Assembly: GCA_019454665.1 (NCBI GenBank)
Contig: JACFNW010000105.1
Location: 1-7,266 of the forward strand
From: Fimbriimonadaceae bacterium
Lineage (GTDB): Bacteria > Armatimonadota > Fimbriimonadia > Fimbriimonadales > Fimbriimonadaceae
DNA length: 7,266 bases
Direction: 5' to 3'
The position numbers and the translations under genes are program-made. Under the pieces are notes generated by a model. The model did not search any database and was not told the DNA's origin. It was given only the letters and a program-made list of their open reading frames with translations. This document shows positions 1-6,200 of this stretch, one piece after another. Within the stretch, counting starts at the first letter, position 1; each line of letters opens with the position of its first letter.

Positions 1-1
1 C

Positions 2-94
2 GAGTTTCACTTGGAGGGCATTCGCTTGCGCGGCCTTCCAGTGCCTCCCGTCATTTCGACGGCGGCCAACGTGATCGTCGCAGACGGAGCGTAG
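2..94 (+). CDS. Possible 3' end of an upstream gene, product unknown
   Basis: An open frame enters from the left edge and ends at TAG 92-94, giving 30 residues ending in TAANVIVADGA. About 73% of its third codon positions are G or C, matching the codon use of the clear genes here, and the peptide alternates hydrophobic and polar residues as in a folded C-terminus. No start is visible and no family can be named from so short a piece. A weak hairpin lies 16 nt after the stop. It could be chance, because 30 open codons in GC-rich DNA are not strong evidence. Confidence 0.4.
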   Translation, partial: EFHLEGIRLRGLPVPPVISTAANVIVADGA

Positions 95-109
95 CCAAGC
101 GCTCGCGGC

Positions 110-127
110 GGGTTGTGGTGGCAACCC
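110..127 (+). terminator. Weak hairpin after the first reading frame
   Basis: GGGTTG (110-115) pairs with CAACCC (122-127) around a 6-nt loop. It sits just after the stop at 94 and before the promoter at 199. There is no T tract, so a terminator role is only suggested by position. I see no other structure in 128-198. Confidence 0.2.
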
Positions 128-198
128 CAACCGTCCCGGCTGTCGAGACGCCACGACACCCTCGAAAAGCACACGCGAAGCACTTTCTCAAGATTTCC

Positions 199-227
199 TT
201 GCCAATCTCGGAAATCTGGTGTATGAT
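199..227 (+). promoter_or_regulatory. Sigma-70-type promoter of the lipoprotein-LacI-pseudopilin operon
   Basis: TTGCCA (199-204) and TATGAT (222-227) are separated by exactly 17 bp. Each hexamer differs from the bacterial housekeeping consensus (TTGACA, TATAAT) at one position. Transcription should begin near 234, giving a leader of about 70 nt before the ATG at 306. It is the best classical promoter in the window and lies in a locally AT-richer stretch. The predicted start falls inside the palindrome at 229-244, which suggests repressor control. Confidence 0.75.
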
Positions 228-228
228 G

Positions 229-244
229 GATAAAAGGTTTTATC
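229..244 (+). promoter_or_regulatory. Putative operator 1, perfect inverted repeat over the transcription start
   Basis: GATAAAA (229-235) and TTTTATC (238-244) are perfect inverted copies separated by GG. The site begins 1 bp after the -10 hexamer, where a bound protein would block RNA polymerase. The LacI-family protein encoded downstream is the natural candidate ligand (inference). The site lacks the central CG step common in known LacI-family operators, so another regulator is possible. Confidence 0.55.
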
Positions 245-261
245 AACCGCCGATGCCGACT

Positions 262-277
262 GATAAAAGGATGCATC
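262..277 (+). promoter_or_regulatory. Putative operator 2, second copy of the 16-bp site
   Basis: This site matches operator 1 at 13 of 16 positions. The left nine bases (GATAAAAGG) and the outer ATC on the right are the same, and only three bases inside the right arm differ. Its right half also forms the 8-bp palindrome GATGCATC (270-277). The offset from operator 1 is 33 bp, about three helical turns, so both would lie on the same face of the DNA. It ends 28 bp before the first ATG of the operon, in the leader. Confidence 0.45.
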
Positions 278-305
278 AGACCGATTGAGCCTTGAAAGAG
301 CGACA

Positions 306-557
306 ATGAAGTTCATCTCTGCCGTGCGGCGCGGGTTCGCCGCCATCCTCATCGCCGGATGCCTGTGGGCCGTCGCCGGGTGCCAAAACGACGCCCGCCA
401 CGTCTCGGACGCCGAAGTCGAGAAGTCGAACGCCGACCGCCTTGCCGCGATTGACGCCGACCCCAAGCTCACGCCCGAGCAAAAGCAGGCCCTCAAAGAC
501 CGGCTGACCAACCGGCCCGGCGGCCAGACCGAAGGCCGAGCGACCGGCGGCCAGTAG
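306..557 (+). CDS. Small lipoprotein, function unknown (83 aa)
   Basis: The N-terminus is a lipoprotein signal. Basic residues (K2, R8, R9) precede a hydrophobic run of about 15 residues and a lipobox V-A-G-C with the lipidated cysteine at residue 26. Signal peptidase II should cut before C26, leaving a charged mature peptide of 58 residues containing [13 protein letters not shown] and ending in a Gly-rich tail. It is therefore membrane-anchored outside the cytoplasm. I chose ATG 306 because GAAAGAG (294-300) sits 5 nt before it and the signal peptide then starts normally; a TTG at 285 would add seven residues. It is the first gene of the operon, 11 nt ahead of the LacI-family gene. No domain family is recognised. 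Co-transcription with a pseudopilin suggests an envelope role, which is inference. Confidence 0.8.
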   Translation: MKFISAVRRGFAAILIAGCLWAVAGCQNDARHVSDAEVEKSNADRLAAIDADPKLTPEQKQALKDRLTNRPGGQTEGRATGGQ

Positions 558-561
558 AGGA
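556..561 (+). promoter_or_regulatory. Ribosome-binding site of the LacI-family gene
   Basis: AGAGGA overlaps the stop codon of the lipoprotein gene and lies 7 nt before ATG 569. It fixes the start and shows that the two genes are read from one transcript. Confidence 0.65.
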
Positions 562-568
562 TCGGCGC

Positions 569-1657
569 ATGGGAGTCACGCTCAAGGACGTCGCCGAAGC
601 CGCAGGGGTCTCGATCACCGCTGTGAGCAAGGTGCTCCACGGGAGCGGCAAGAGCGTGCGCATCGCCAAAGAGACCGAGACGGCGATCCGCGAAGCCGCC
701 CATCGGCTGCAGTACGTGCCCAACAGCGTCGCCCGCTCGCTGCGGACCTCCCGCACACGCACCATCGGCCTCGTATTCGAGAACTTCGGCAGCCTTTCCG
801 AAGGGCCCATGTACTACGTCCTCATGCTCGATGGCGTGGCGCAGGAGCTGTTCCGCAACCACTACCGGCTGACCATTCTCGCCGAAGTCTCCCACAAGCA
901 CGTCGGCGGCGCGCTGAGCGACGGACGGATGGACGGCGCGATCTGGTGCAAGCTGCCCATGGAAGAGGAAGTCCTTGCCCAGCTCGCCCAGAGCCGCATT
1001 CCGGTCGTGGCGCTCAACACCGAGGCGCCGGCGAACCCGTTGCTGACCTACGTTTCGTGCGACAACGAGGGCGGCGCCAGGTTGGTGGTCGAGCATCTCT
1101 ACGCCCTCGGCCACAGGCGCGTGCTGTATGTGATGGAGATCGGCGAGGACGACACGCCCGACGCCACTGCCCGTCTGCGCGGATTCCGGCGCGCCTGCCA
1201 GGAAGCGGGCCTTCCCTTCTCCGAGGACGACATCGTGTTCTGGGACCGCGACGCAAGCCAATTCGCCGATTGGTGGCGTTCTGGCCCGCCCCATACCGGG
1301 GTGTTCGCTTGGAACGAGCGGGTGGCAGGAGCCGTGCTGCGCCGCGCCCACGAATCGGGAGTCCACGTGCCCACGGATTTGAGCGTGGTCGGGTTCGACT
1401 CCACTCCGTTTTGCGAAACCACTTCGCCACCCTTGACTGCGGTCAGGCAACCCATTCTCGAAATGGCCAAGCATGCCGCGCGAATCCTGTTCGACACGTT
1501 GGACAACGGCCCGGACGAACCCAGAGTTTTCACCTACCCGTGCACGTTGGATGTTCGGGGCTCGACGGCCCCGACGTCCATGGTGCGACGAACCCGTCGG
1601 AAGCCCGTCGAAACTTCCAACGGCCCTATTCTCGACGCAGAGAGAGGACACCCATGA
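569..1657 (+). CDS. LacI-family transcriptional regulator (362 aa)
   Basis: Residues 4-25 ([22 protein letters not shown]) form the LacI helix-turn-helix, and residues 49-60 ([12 protein letters not shown]) are the hinge-helix segment that enters the minor groove. A periplasmic-binding-protein-like effector domain follows from about 65. It has family landmarks: CDNEGGA (164-170), the TARLRGF loop (200-206), VVGFDSTPF (273-281) and PPLTAVRQP (287-295). The protein is cytoplasmic and should bind palindromic operators as a dimer, with a small ligand, often a sugar, controlling binding; the ligand cannot be read from sequence. Residues 337-362 are a basic, probably disordered tail, making the protein slightly longer than the usual 330-345. 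The twin 16-bp sites at 229-277 are likely targets, which implies autoregulation (inference). Its TGA overlaps the next gene's ATG. Confidence 0.93.
   Translation: MGVTLKDVAEAAGVSITAVSKVLHGSGKSVRIAKETETAIREAAHRLQYVPNSVARSLRTSRTRTIGLVFENFGSLSEGPMYYVLMLDGVAQELFRNHYRLTILAEVSHKHVGGALSDGRMDGAIWCKLPMEEEVLAQLAQSRIPVVALNTEAPANPLLTYVSCDNEGGARLVVEHLYALGHRRVLYVMEIGEDDTPDATARLRGFRRACQEAGLPFSEDDIVFWDRDASQFADWWRSGPPHTGVFAWNERVAGAVLRRAHESGVHVPTDLSVVGFDSTPFCETTSPPLTAVRQPILEMAKHAARILFDTLDNGPDEPRVFTYPCTLDVRGSTAPTSMVRRTRRKPVETSNGPILDAERGHP
1641..1648 (+). promoter_or_regulatory. Ribosome-binding site of the pseudopilin gene
   Basis: AGAGAGGA lies 5 nt before ATG 1654 and inside the end of the LacI-family gene. 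With the ATGA stop/start overlap it indicates translational coupling. Confidence 0.65.
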
Positions 1658-2553
1658 ACCAACGAAGAGCCTTTACGCTCATTGAACTCCTCGTCGTCAT
1701 CGCGATCATCGCGATTCTGGCGGCCATGCTCTTCCCGGTCTACGCGCAAGCCAAGACCGCTGCGAAGAAGGCCGTTTCCCTGTCCAACGTCAAGCAAATC
1801 GCGCTCGGCATCATCATGTACCAAGGCGATTACGACGACGTCTACCCTCAAGCCGAGACCGGCGGTTGGGCCACTCCCCACATCCAGTGGTACGGCATGG
1901 TCTACCCCTACGTGAAGAGCGGCGACCGAGTCGCGACGGCGGCGGGCGACCAAAGCTGGGGCAAGGACGGCATCTTCCGCTCCCCGAGCTACCCCAAGGC
2001 GATCGGCGCGGACCAAGCCGGAGGCCACAGCTACGGCGTCAACCATGGCATCTTCGCCAACAACTACGGACATGCCGGCGCGGTTGACGGCCCGGCCAAC
2101 TCTACGGTCGGCCAAAGCGCCATCGAAGACGTGGCCAAGAAGGTCATGATCATGGAGAAGGGCGCCAACGCATCCGACTGGAGCTATCCGTGGTTCCACG
2201 ATTGGCAGCAGATGTGGGTCGGCTCGATCCTCGGCACGGCGGGCGACGTCAGCACGCTCCAACGCGACGGCGTAGACGTCTACACCCCCGGCACCATCGT
2301 GTACAGCGCGGTCTTCGACAGCGACTGCACGAGCAGCACGGACGGCGCTTGGGAATGCGCGGCTCACCCGCGATACCGCTTCAACGGCGTCTCGCCGATG
2401 GCCTACCTCGACGGCCACGCGCAGACGGTGAAGAAGGGCGCCATCAAGTGGTACGAGAACGTGTTCTTCGACCGCCGAACCGTCTCCAACCCGTGGCAGT
2501 GGTACTACGGCTACTGTCAGGGCGGCGGCTGGGGCTTCCCCTGCATCTGGTAG
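1654..2553 (+). CDS. DUF1559-like type II secretion/type IV pseudopilin (299 aa)
   Basis: The class III signal is clear: short basic leader MNQRRA, then F7-TLIE with Glu at +5, then a hydrophobic helix to about residue 27. Prepilin peptidase should cut after A6; Ala replaces the usual Gly at -1, a common variant in this group. Residues 28-64 (amphipathic helix, [22 protein letters not shown]) match the large pseudopilin families of Armatimonadota and Planctomycetes. Near the C-terminus H238 and D253-G254 resemble the His-X9-Asp-Gly element of that family but with 14 residues between. The C-terminal end (279-299) is rich in Trp, Tyr and Gly. Four cysteines (225, 235, 288, 297) could form disulphides outside the cell. 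ATG 1654 is chosen from the leader and the overlap with the preceding TGA. Control by the LacI partner fits a substrate-responsive surface or secretion role, which is inference. Confidence 0.9.
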   Translation: MNQRRAFTLIELLVVIAIIAILAAMLFPVYAQAKTAAKKAVSLSNVKQIALGIIMYQGDYDDVYPQAETGGWATPHIQWYGMVYPYVKSGDRVATAAGDQSWGKDGIFRSPSYPKAIGADQAGGHSYGVNHGIFANNYGHAGAVDGPANSTVGQSAIEDVAKKVMIMEKGANASDWSYPWFHDWQQMWVGSILGTAGDVSTLQRDGVDVYTPGTIVYSAVFDSDCTSSTDGAWECAAHPRYRFNGVSPMAYLDGHAQTVKKGAIKWYENVFFDRRTVSNPWQWYYGYCQGGGWGFPCIW

Positions 2554-2581
2554 TCCCCGCCTTCGCTCCCTGCCTCTTCAC

Positions 2582-2603
2582 GCGCCCCGGTTCGCCGGGG
2601 CGC
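2582..2603 (+). terminator. GC-rich hairpin ending the pseudopilin operon
   Basis: GCGCCCCGG (2582-2590) and CCGGGGCGC (2595-2603) form a perfect 9-bp stem with loop TTCG, 28 nt after the stop codon. The following ATCTCGTTT is only moderately T-rich, so release may rely on the stem or on Rho. The stem is symmetric and could also act on transcripts from the convergent gene. Confidence 0.55.
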
Positions 2604-2620
2604 ATCTCGTTTGGGGGCGT

Positions 2621-2663
2621 CGGCAAGTGGTCGGCAGGTGGTCGGCAGGTGGTTGGCAAGTGG
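2621..2663 (+). repeat. 11-bp tandem repeat, almost four copies
   Basis: Units are CGGCAAGTGGT (2621-2631), CGGCAGGTGGT (2632-2642), CGGCAGGTGGT (2643-2653) and TGGCAAGTGG (2654-2663, one base short). The two inner units are identical, and the outer two share an A in place of G at unit position 6. It lies in the gap between convergent genes, between the hairpin at 2582-2603 and the stop of the next gene. No reading frame makes it part of a convincing gene. Confidence 0.8.
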
Positions 2664-2701
2664 CCTTGAGCGCCAACTCCAACCAAACCCCAGCCCAACA
2701 C

Positions 2702-3562
2702 TCACACGGTACAAATCTCGATGGCCCGCTTGAGCGAGGTCATCGGGTCTTTGCGCGGGATGAACTCTTGGGCCAAGAACCCTTTGAAGCCCGTGTCCGC
2801 GATCGCCTGCGCGATGCGCCGGTAGTTGAGTTCCTGGGTCTCGTCGATTTCGGCGCGGCCGGGGTTGCCGCCCGTGTGGTAGTGGGCGATGAAGTCCTTG
2901 TTCCGTTCGATCGTGCGGATCACGTCGCCTTCCATGATCTGCATATGATAGATGTCGTAGAGCAGGCGGAACCGGTCGCTTTCGACCCGCTTGACCAACT
3001 CGACGCCCCAGGGGGTGCGGTCGCATTGATAGTCGCCGTGGTCCACGCGGCTGTTGAGCAGCTCCATGATGACCGTGACCCCGTGCTTCTCGGCGAGGGG
3101 CATGATGCGCTTGAGGCCCTTGGCGCAATTCTCCAGTCCTTCGGCGTCGGACATGCCTCGCCGGTTGCCCGAGAACACGATCATCTGCGGGATGCCCGCC
3201 TCGGCGACCAACGGAAGGAGTCGCTCGGCGCCTTGGACCAGTCGGTCGTGGTTGGCCACGGTGTTCCAGCCGTCGGTGATGCCGCCGGGCCCGTTGGCGA
3301 TGGCGCACTGCATGCCGTTCGCCTTGGCCGTCGCCCACTCGTTCTCGCTCAGCAGTTCGACCGAGGCGATGCCCATGGCCTTGGCCTGCTTGCAGAGGTC
3401 TTCGAGGCCGATGCCGCCATAGCACCATCGGCAGACCGAGTGGTTCAGCCGCCCGGGTTCGCGCGGCGCAGCCACGGCTCGGGGGGCTCCGAGCGGGCCG
3501 AGAAGCGCCGCTCCGGCGGCCAATCCGAGGGCGTCGCGACGCGAGAATTCAGGGGACGACAT
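2702..3562 (-). CDS. Tat-exported hydroxypyruvate isomerase-like TIM-barrel protein (286 aa)
   Basis: Residues 5-32 are a twin-arginine signal: S7-R8-R9-D-A-L, a hydrophobic stretch, then AVA-A as the likely cleavage point near residue 31. From about 39 the protein follows the xylose-isomerase-like TIM barrel of the hydroxypyruvate isomerase group. Likely metal and catalytic residues are E167 (VIMELLNS), D203 and H206 (LYDIYHMQ), H229 (HYHTGG) and E266 (AQEFIP). The GNPGRAEID stretch at 232-240 is a hallmark of this group. The expected chemistry is isomerisation of a short hydroxy-carbonyl acid or sugar, but export argues against a simple cytosolic glyoxylate role, so the substrate is unknown. 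The gene stands alone, convergent with the pseudopilin operon and divergent from the TM2 gene. There is no Shine-Dalgarno sequence; TAACCT lies 6 nt before ATG. An inner-membrane or periplasmic site is inferred. Confidence 0.9.
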   Translation of the reverse strand: MSSPEFSRRDALGLAAGAALLGPLGAPRAVAAPREPGRLNHSVCRWCYGGIGLEDLCKQAKAMGIASVELLSENEWATAKANGMQCAIANGPGGITDGWNTVANHDRLVQGAERLLPLVAEAGIPQMIVFSGNRRGMSDAEGLENCAKGLKRIMPLAEKHGVTVIMELLNSRVDHGDYQCDRTPWGVELVKRVESDRFRLLYDIYHMQIMEGDVIRTIERNKDFIAHYHTGGNPGRAEIDETQELNYRRIAQAIADTGFKGFLAQEFIPRKDPMTSLKRAIEICTV

Positions 3563-3568
3563 GGGTTG

Positions 3569-3574
3569 AGGTTA
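3569..3574 (-). promoter_or_regulatory. Proximal -10-like element TAACCT, leaderless start
   Basis: Read on the minus strand, TAACCT is followed by six bases and then the ATG at 3562. A -10 hexamer at this distance places transcription start on the A of the ATG. The preceding bases are GTGTGC. No good -35 is seen at 16-18 bp. The same hexamer precedes two other genes at the same offset. Confidence 0.5.
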
Positions 3575-3660
3575 GCACACCGAAGGTCGCGGCCTGTCGC
3601 GCCGGGGGAGCCTCGTAAAATCTGGCCGAAAAAGTTGCACAGAACCGCTTGAGGAGGCGG

Positions 3661-3666
3661 TAACCT
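3661..3666 (+). promoter_or_regulatory. Proximal -10-like element TAACCT, leaderless start
   Basis: TAACCT is followed by seven bases and ATG 3674, within the longer shared word GGTAACCT. TTGCAC at 3635-3640 is a possible -35 but lies 20 bp away, more than ideal. GAGGAGG at 3651-3657 would lie upstream of the predicted transcript start and so would not act as a ribosome-binding site. Confidence 0.5.
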
Positions 3667-3673
3667 GCCGCGC

Positions 3674-3928
3674 ATGGAACCCTCCATGCAGGAATTCGCA
3701 TCGAAGAAGATCGCCGCGGGCGTGTGCGGCATCCTTCTCGGGTATCTCGGCGTCCACAAGTTCATCTTGGGATTCAACAAAGAAGGCATCATCATGCTGG
3801 TCGTCACGCTCGTTACCTGTGGCACCGTGTCAAGCATCATTGGTTTGGTCGAAGGCATCATCTACCTCACCAAGTCCGACCAGCAGTTCTACGACGACTA
3901 CGCCATCCAGAAGAAGGGCTGGTTCTAG
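3674..3928 (+). CDS. TM2-domain membrane protein (84 aa)
   Basis: This is a short two-helix membrane protein. Residues 10-32 (SKKIAAGVCGILLGYLGVHKFIL) contain the first helix and the family turn G-x-H-K-F, and residues 37-65 form the second helix, ending in GLVEGIIYLTKSDQQF. The sequence fits the TM2 domain (LGxxGxHxFYxG followed by a second helix and an acidic/aromatic end), although the usual Tyr and Asp positions are Ile and Glu here. The tail 66-84 is polar. The role of bacterial TM2 proteins is poorly known; this one is probably in the inner membrane. An in-frame TGA at 3650-3652 limits the start. ATG 3674 is preferred because of TAACCT 7 nt upstream; ATG 3686 is the alternative. Confidence 0.85.
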   Translation: MEPSMQEFASKKIAAGVCGILLGYLGVHKFILGFNKEGIIMLVVTLVTCGTVSSIIGLVEGIIYLTKSDQQFYDDYAIQKKGWF

Positions 3929-3940
3929 CCCGCCTGGGAT

Positions 3941-3955
3941 CCGGCCTTCGGCCGG
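3941..3955 (+). terminator. Hairpin after the TM2 gene
   Basis: CCGGCC (3941-3946) pairs with GGCCGG (3950-3955) around TTC, 12 nt after the stop codon. Only TTCTG follows, so there is no true T tract. A second short stem, CCGCC-CGT-GGCGG, lies at 3976-3988. Together they may insulate the TM2 gene from the next one. The rest of the gap to 4041 shows nothing else recognisable. Confidence 0.4.
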
Positions 3956-4041
3956 TTCTGCGTCAGACCCTTCCGCCGCCCGTGGCGGGAAGCCGCCTCT
4001 CTAACCCGCGGAACTCCTCCGGTCGGGCCCTCCGCGCTAGG

Positions 4042-4047
4042 TAACCT
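4042..4047 (+). promoter_or_regulatory. Proximal -10-like element TAACCT, leaderless start
   Basis: TAACCT within GGTAACCT is followed by six bases and ATG 4054. It has the same word and spacing as the two other TAACCT starts. No convincing -35 is seen at 16-18 bp and no purine-rich ribosome-binding site lies close to the ATG. Confidence 0.5.
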
Positions 4048-4053
4048 TGCACC

Positions 4054-5273
4054 ATGCCGAAGCGACCCATCCGAGCCGACGACCTGCTCGCCTTTGAATC
4101 CGTCAGCGACCCGCAGGCCAGTCCGGATGGGACGCTCGTCCTCTTCAGCAAGAAGGGACCGGTCAAGAAGAACCAGGCCGTCCCGCACCTGTTCACCACC
4201 GACCGCGACGGGCGCATCCGGCAGTGGACCCAAGGCGAAACAGGGTGCTTGCACGGGCGCTGGCGGCCAGACGGCTCCGGCATCGCCTTCATCAGCGGAC
4301 GCGACGAAAAGAAGCCTCAGATCTTCCTGCTGCCCACCGAGGGCGGCGAGGCCACACGCATCACAGAACTGCCCGAAGGCTCGATCGGCGGGTTCAAGTG
4401 GTCGCCGGACGGCACCAAGATCGCCTTCCTCTTCCGCGAGCAGCACGCCGAATGGACGGCCGAAGCCAAGAAGACGCGCGAAGCGGCAGGACTCAGCGAA
4501 CCGCCAAAAGTGCTCGACGAAGCGTCCAGGTGCATTGCTGGGTGATCAAGCCCGTGGGCTACCTGCCGCCCAAGCGTTACCCGGCGGTGCTGGAGATCCA
4601 CGGCGGACCGCACACGCAGTACGGTTGGACGTTCTTCCACGAGTTCCAACTGCTGGCCGCCGAGGGATTCGTCGTGGTCTACAGCAACCCGCGCGGCTCG
4701 GAAGGCTACGGCGAAGCGCACACCGCCGCGATTCGGGGCGACTGGGGTAACAAGGATTGGGAGGACATCCAAACGGTCACCCACTGGATGCAGCACCAGC
4801 CATACATCCACCCCGGCCAGATGGGCGTCATGGGCGGCAGCTACGGCGGCTACATGACCAACTGGGTGATCGGCCACTGCCACGATTTCAAGGCTGCGAT
4901 CACGGACCGATGCGTCAGCAACATGGTCTCGATGGGCGGCAACTCAGACTTCCCGTTCAACAAGGACGGCTACTTCAAGGGCGTGTGCTGGGGCGACCAC
5001 CACGCGATCAAGGAACTGTGGCGTCAATCGCCGATCGCCTACTTCGAAGGCGTCAAAACGCCGACGCTGATCATCCACTCGGAGGGCGACTTCCGCTGCA
5101 ACGTGGAGCAATCCGAGCAGGTGTTCACGGCGCTGCAGATGCAGGGCGTCGAGTCCAAGTTTGTTCGCTATCCCTTATCCACATCGCACGGCATGAGCCG
5201 CTCCGGCCCACCCGACCTGAGGCTGCACCGCCTGGGCGAGATCGTGGCCTGGTGGGGCCGCCACCTCAAATAG
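4054..5273 (+). pseudogene. Broken S9 (prolyl oligopeptidase-type) serine peptidase
   Basis: The first frame (4054-4545) encodes 163 residues. Its N-terminal propeller blades carry SPDG, RPDG and SPDG signatures, and it reads sensibly to about PPKVLDE (4501-4521), then runs out of frame to TGA 4543-4545. The catalytic part continues in another frame from about 4524 (VQVHCWVIKP) to TAG 5271-5273. It keeps IHGGP, the nucleophile Ser in GGSYGGY (4839-4841), Asp in EGDFRC (5088-5090) and His in SHGMSR (5187-5189). The joined length is about 400 residues against roughly 600-680 for intact relatives, so most of the propeller, perhaps 250 residues, is missing, and the junction changes frame. The loop before the catalytic His (YPLSTSH) lacks the Glu usual there, which may be drift. 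A start at GTG 4530 could in principle yield a free hydrolase domain of 247 residues. An assembly error is the alternative. Confidence 0.85.
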
Positions 5274-5276
5274 GGC

Positions 5277-6194
5277 TTATCGCCCCCCACCGCCAGCGGT
5301 GACGGTTGCCGAGAGGGTCATCGTGTCGTCCGAAGGGTTGGCGTCGGTCAAGAGGCGGGTCATCCCGTGCTTCGGGCAACCGACCTTGACCGTGAATTCT
5401 CCCCTCGACCAGTCAATCTCCCCTCGTGACGTGGTTGTGGTGTCGAGCCAGAACTCGCCATCGTGGGTGTCGTGGGAACTGCCGCCCATAATCGCCGGAC
5501 TGTTCGAGTTCTTCCTCATAATCCTGCAATTAACCTGCACCGGACCACCGACGGGTGGACCCTCGCAGACGAACTTCATGACGCCGCGCCAGTTGGTGGC
5601 TTGCTCCAGGGGTTTGCCGTCCATGCCCTTGAACACGCCTTGCCCAGCGACCGCGTGATAGTTCGGCGCGTTCACCGTGACCGTGGCGCGAAACGGTGTT
5701 CGGTGCCCTACAAACAGGACGTCTCCCAGCAGGTTCACACCAAGGCGGGCCTCGACCTTCATCGGGTTCCAGGGGCCCTGAGGGATGGCGGGCGAGTCGG
5801 TGACCACCATCGTTTCGCCCGGCTTGAGCATCTTGCGCTCGTTGCCGCGCAGGTGGATGTTGCCTCCGGTCGCCACCCGCTCGTGCAAGGGTGGGTCGAG
5901 TACGGCATCCGTCGTCATCCAGGGCTTCTTCATATTGATTTCGTACAGCACGAAGTCGGGCATCCGGACCGGCGTTTTGCCGCTGTTCTTCACCGTGATG
6001 CGGACCGTGATGCGCGAACCTGGGCACAGGTCGGGCTTGGCGTCTTCGTGATAAAACGGCACGTAATCCCCTTCGATCTTGGTGATCTCGAGCGAGGTGA
6101 AGCCGTTGTTGGGGTCATAGTCGCCTCGCGGGCGATAGACCGGTTCGGGTTGAGTCTGGGCGAACAGCGCGAGGCCAAGGAGGGCGAGCGTCAT
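5277..6194 (-). CDS. Exported protein of unknown function (305 aa)
   Basis: A short signal peptide (MTLALLGLALFAQTQPEP) suggests secretion with cleavage near residue 14. The mature part looks all-beta. The segment from about 57 (CPGSRITVRITVKNSGKTPVRMPDFVLYEI) has the pattern of an Ig-like sandwich in which a polar-group term and a norm for loss of pairing recur (VKNSGKTP, LKPGETMVV). A second sandwich-like half follows from about 150, and the C-terminus is Gly-rich. No catalytic motif or known family is recognised. ATG 6194 is preferred over an in-frame start at 6242 because the longer form would add 16 residues overlapping coaX and would bury the signal peptide. The gene starts 23 nt after the coaX stop and may be read with it or from its own promoter at 6201-6229. 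It ends 3 nt from the convergent S9 remnant. Confidence 0.8.
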   Translation of the reverse strand: MTLALLGLALFAQTQPEPVYRPRGDYDPNNGFTSLEITKIEGDYVPFYHEDAKPDLCPGSRITVRITVKNSGKTPVRMPDFVLYEINMKKPWMTTDAVLDPPLHERVATGGNIHLRGNERKMLKPGETMVVTDSPAIPQGPWNPMKVEARLGVNLLGDVLFVGHRTPFRATVTVNAPNYHAVAGQGVFKGMDGKPLEQATNWRGVMKFVCEGPPVGGPVQVNCRIMRKNSNSPAIMGGSSHDTHDGEFWLDTTTTSRGEIDWSRGEFTVKVGCPKHGMTRLLTDANPSDDTMTLSATVTAGGGGR

Positions 6195-6200
6195 GCCCCC

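Noticed and set aside
238..268. TTTTATC (238-244) and GATAAAA (262-268) as an RNA hairpin or attenuator in the leader
   Set aside because: The stem would be seven mostly A-U pairs with a 17-nt loop and no T tract follows. The DNA-site reading explains the repeats better.
285..305. TTG at 285 as the start of the lipoprotein
   Set aside because: ATG 306 has a purine-rich site at the right distance and gives a normal signal peptide. The TTG form adds acidic and polar residues before it.
7..306. Minus-strand open frame of 99 codons in the left intergenic region
   Set aside because: It runs through the promoter and operator sites, has irregular composition and no recognisable domain or ribosome-binding site.
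188..1651. Long open frame on the minus strand (487 codons) opposite the LacI-family gene
   Set aside because: It is antisense to a well-supported gene, starts over the lipoprotein, and its translation shows no domain. Long antisense frames are expected in GC-rich coding DNA.
2627..3652. Open frame on the plus strand (341 codons) opposite the isomerase-like gene
   Set aside because: It begins within the 11-bp repeat and mirrors the codons of the Tat-exported barrel protein, whose motifs are clear. The translation resembles no protein family.
3651..3667. GAGGAGG with an in-frame CTG at 3665 as a non-standard start for the TM2 protein
   Set aside because: CTG starts are very rare, and the TAACCT element places transcription start after this sequence. 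ATG 3674 needs no special assumption.
4521..4545. Programmed frameshift in the S9 peptidase gene
   Set aside because: No slippery heptamer is seen at the junction, and a large part of the propeller is missing as well, which a frameshift cannot explain.
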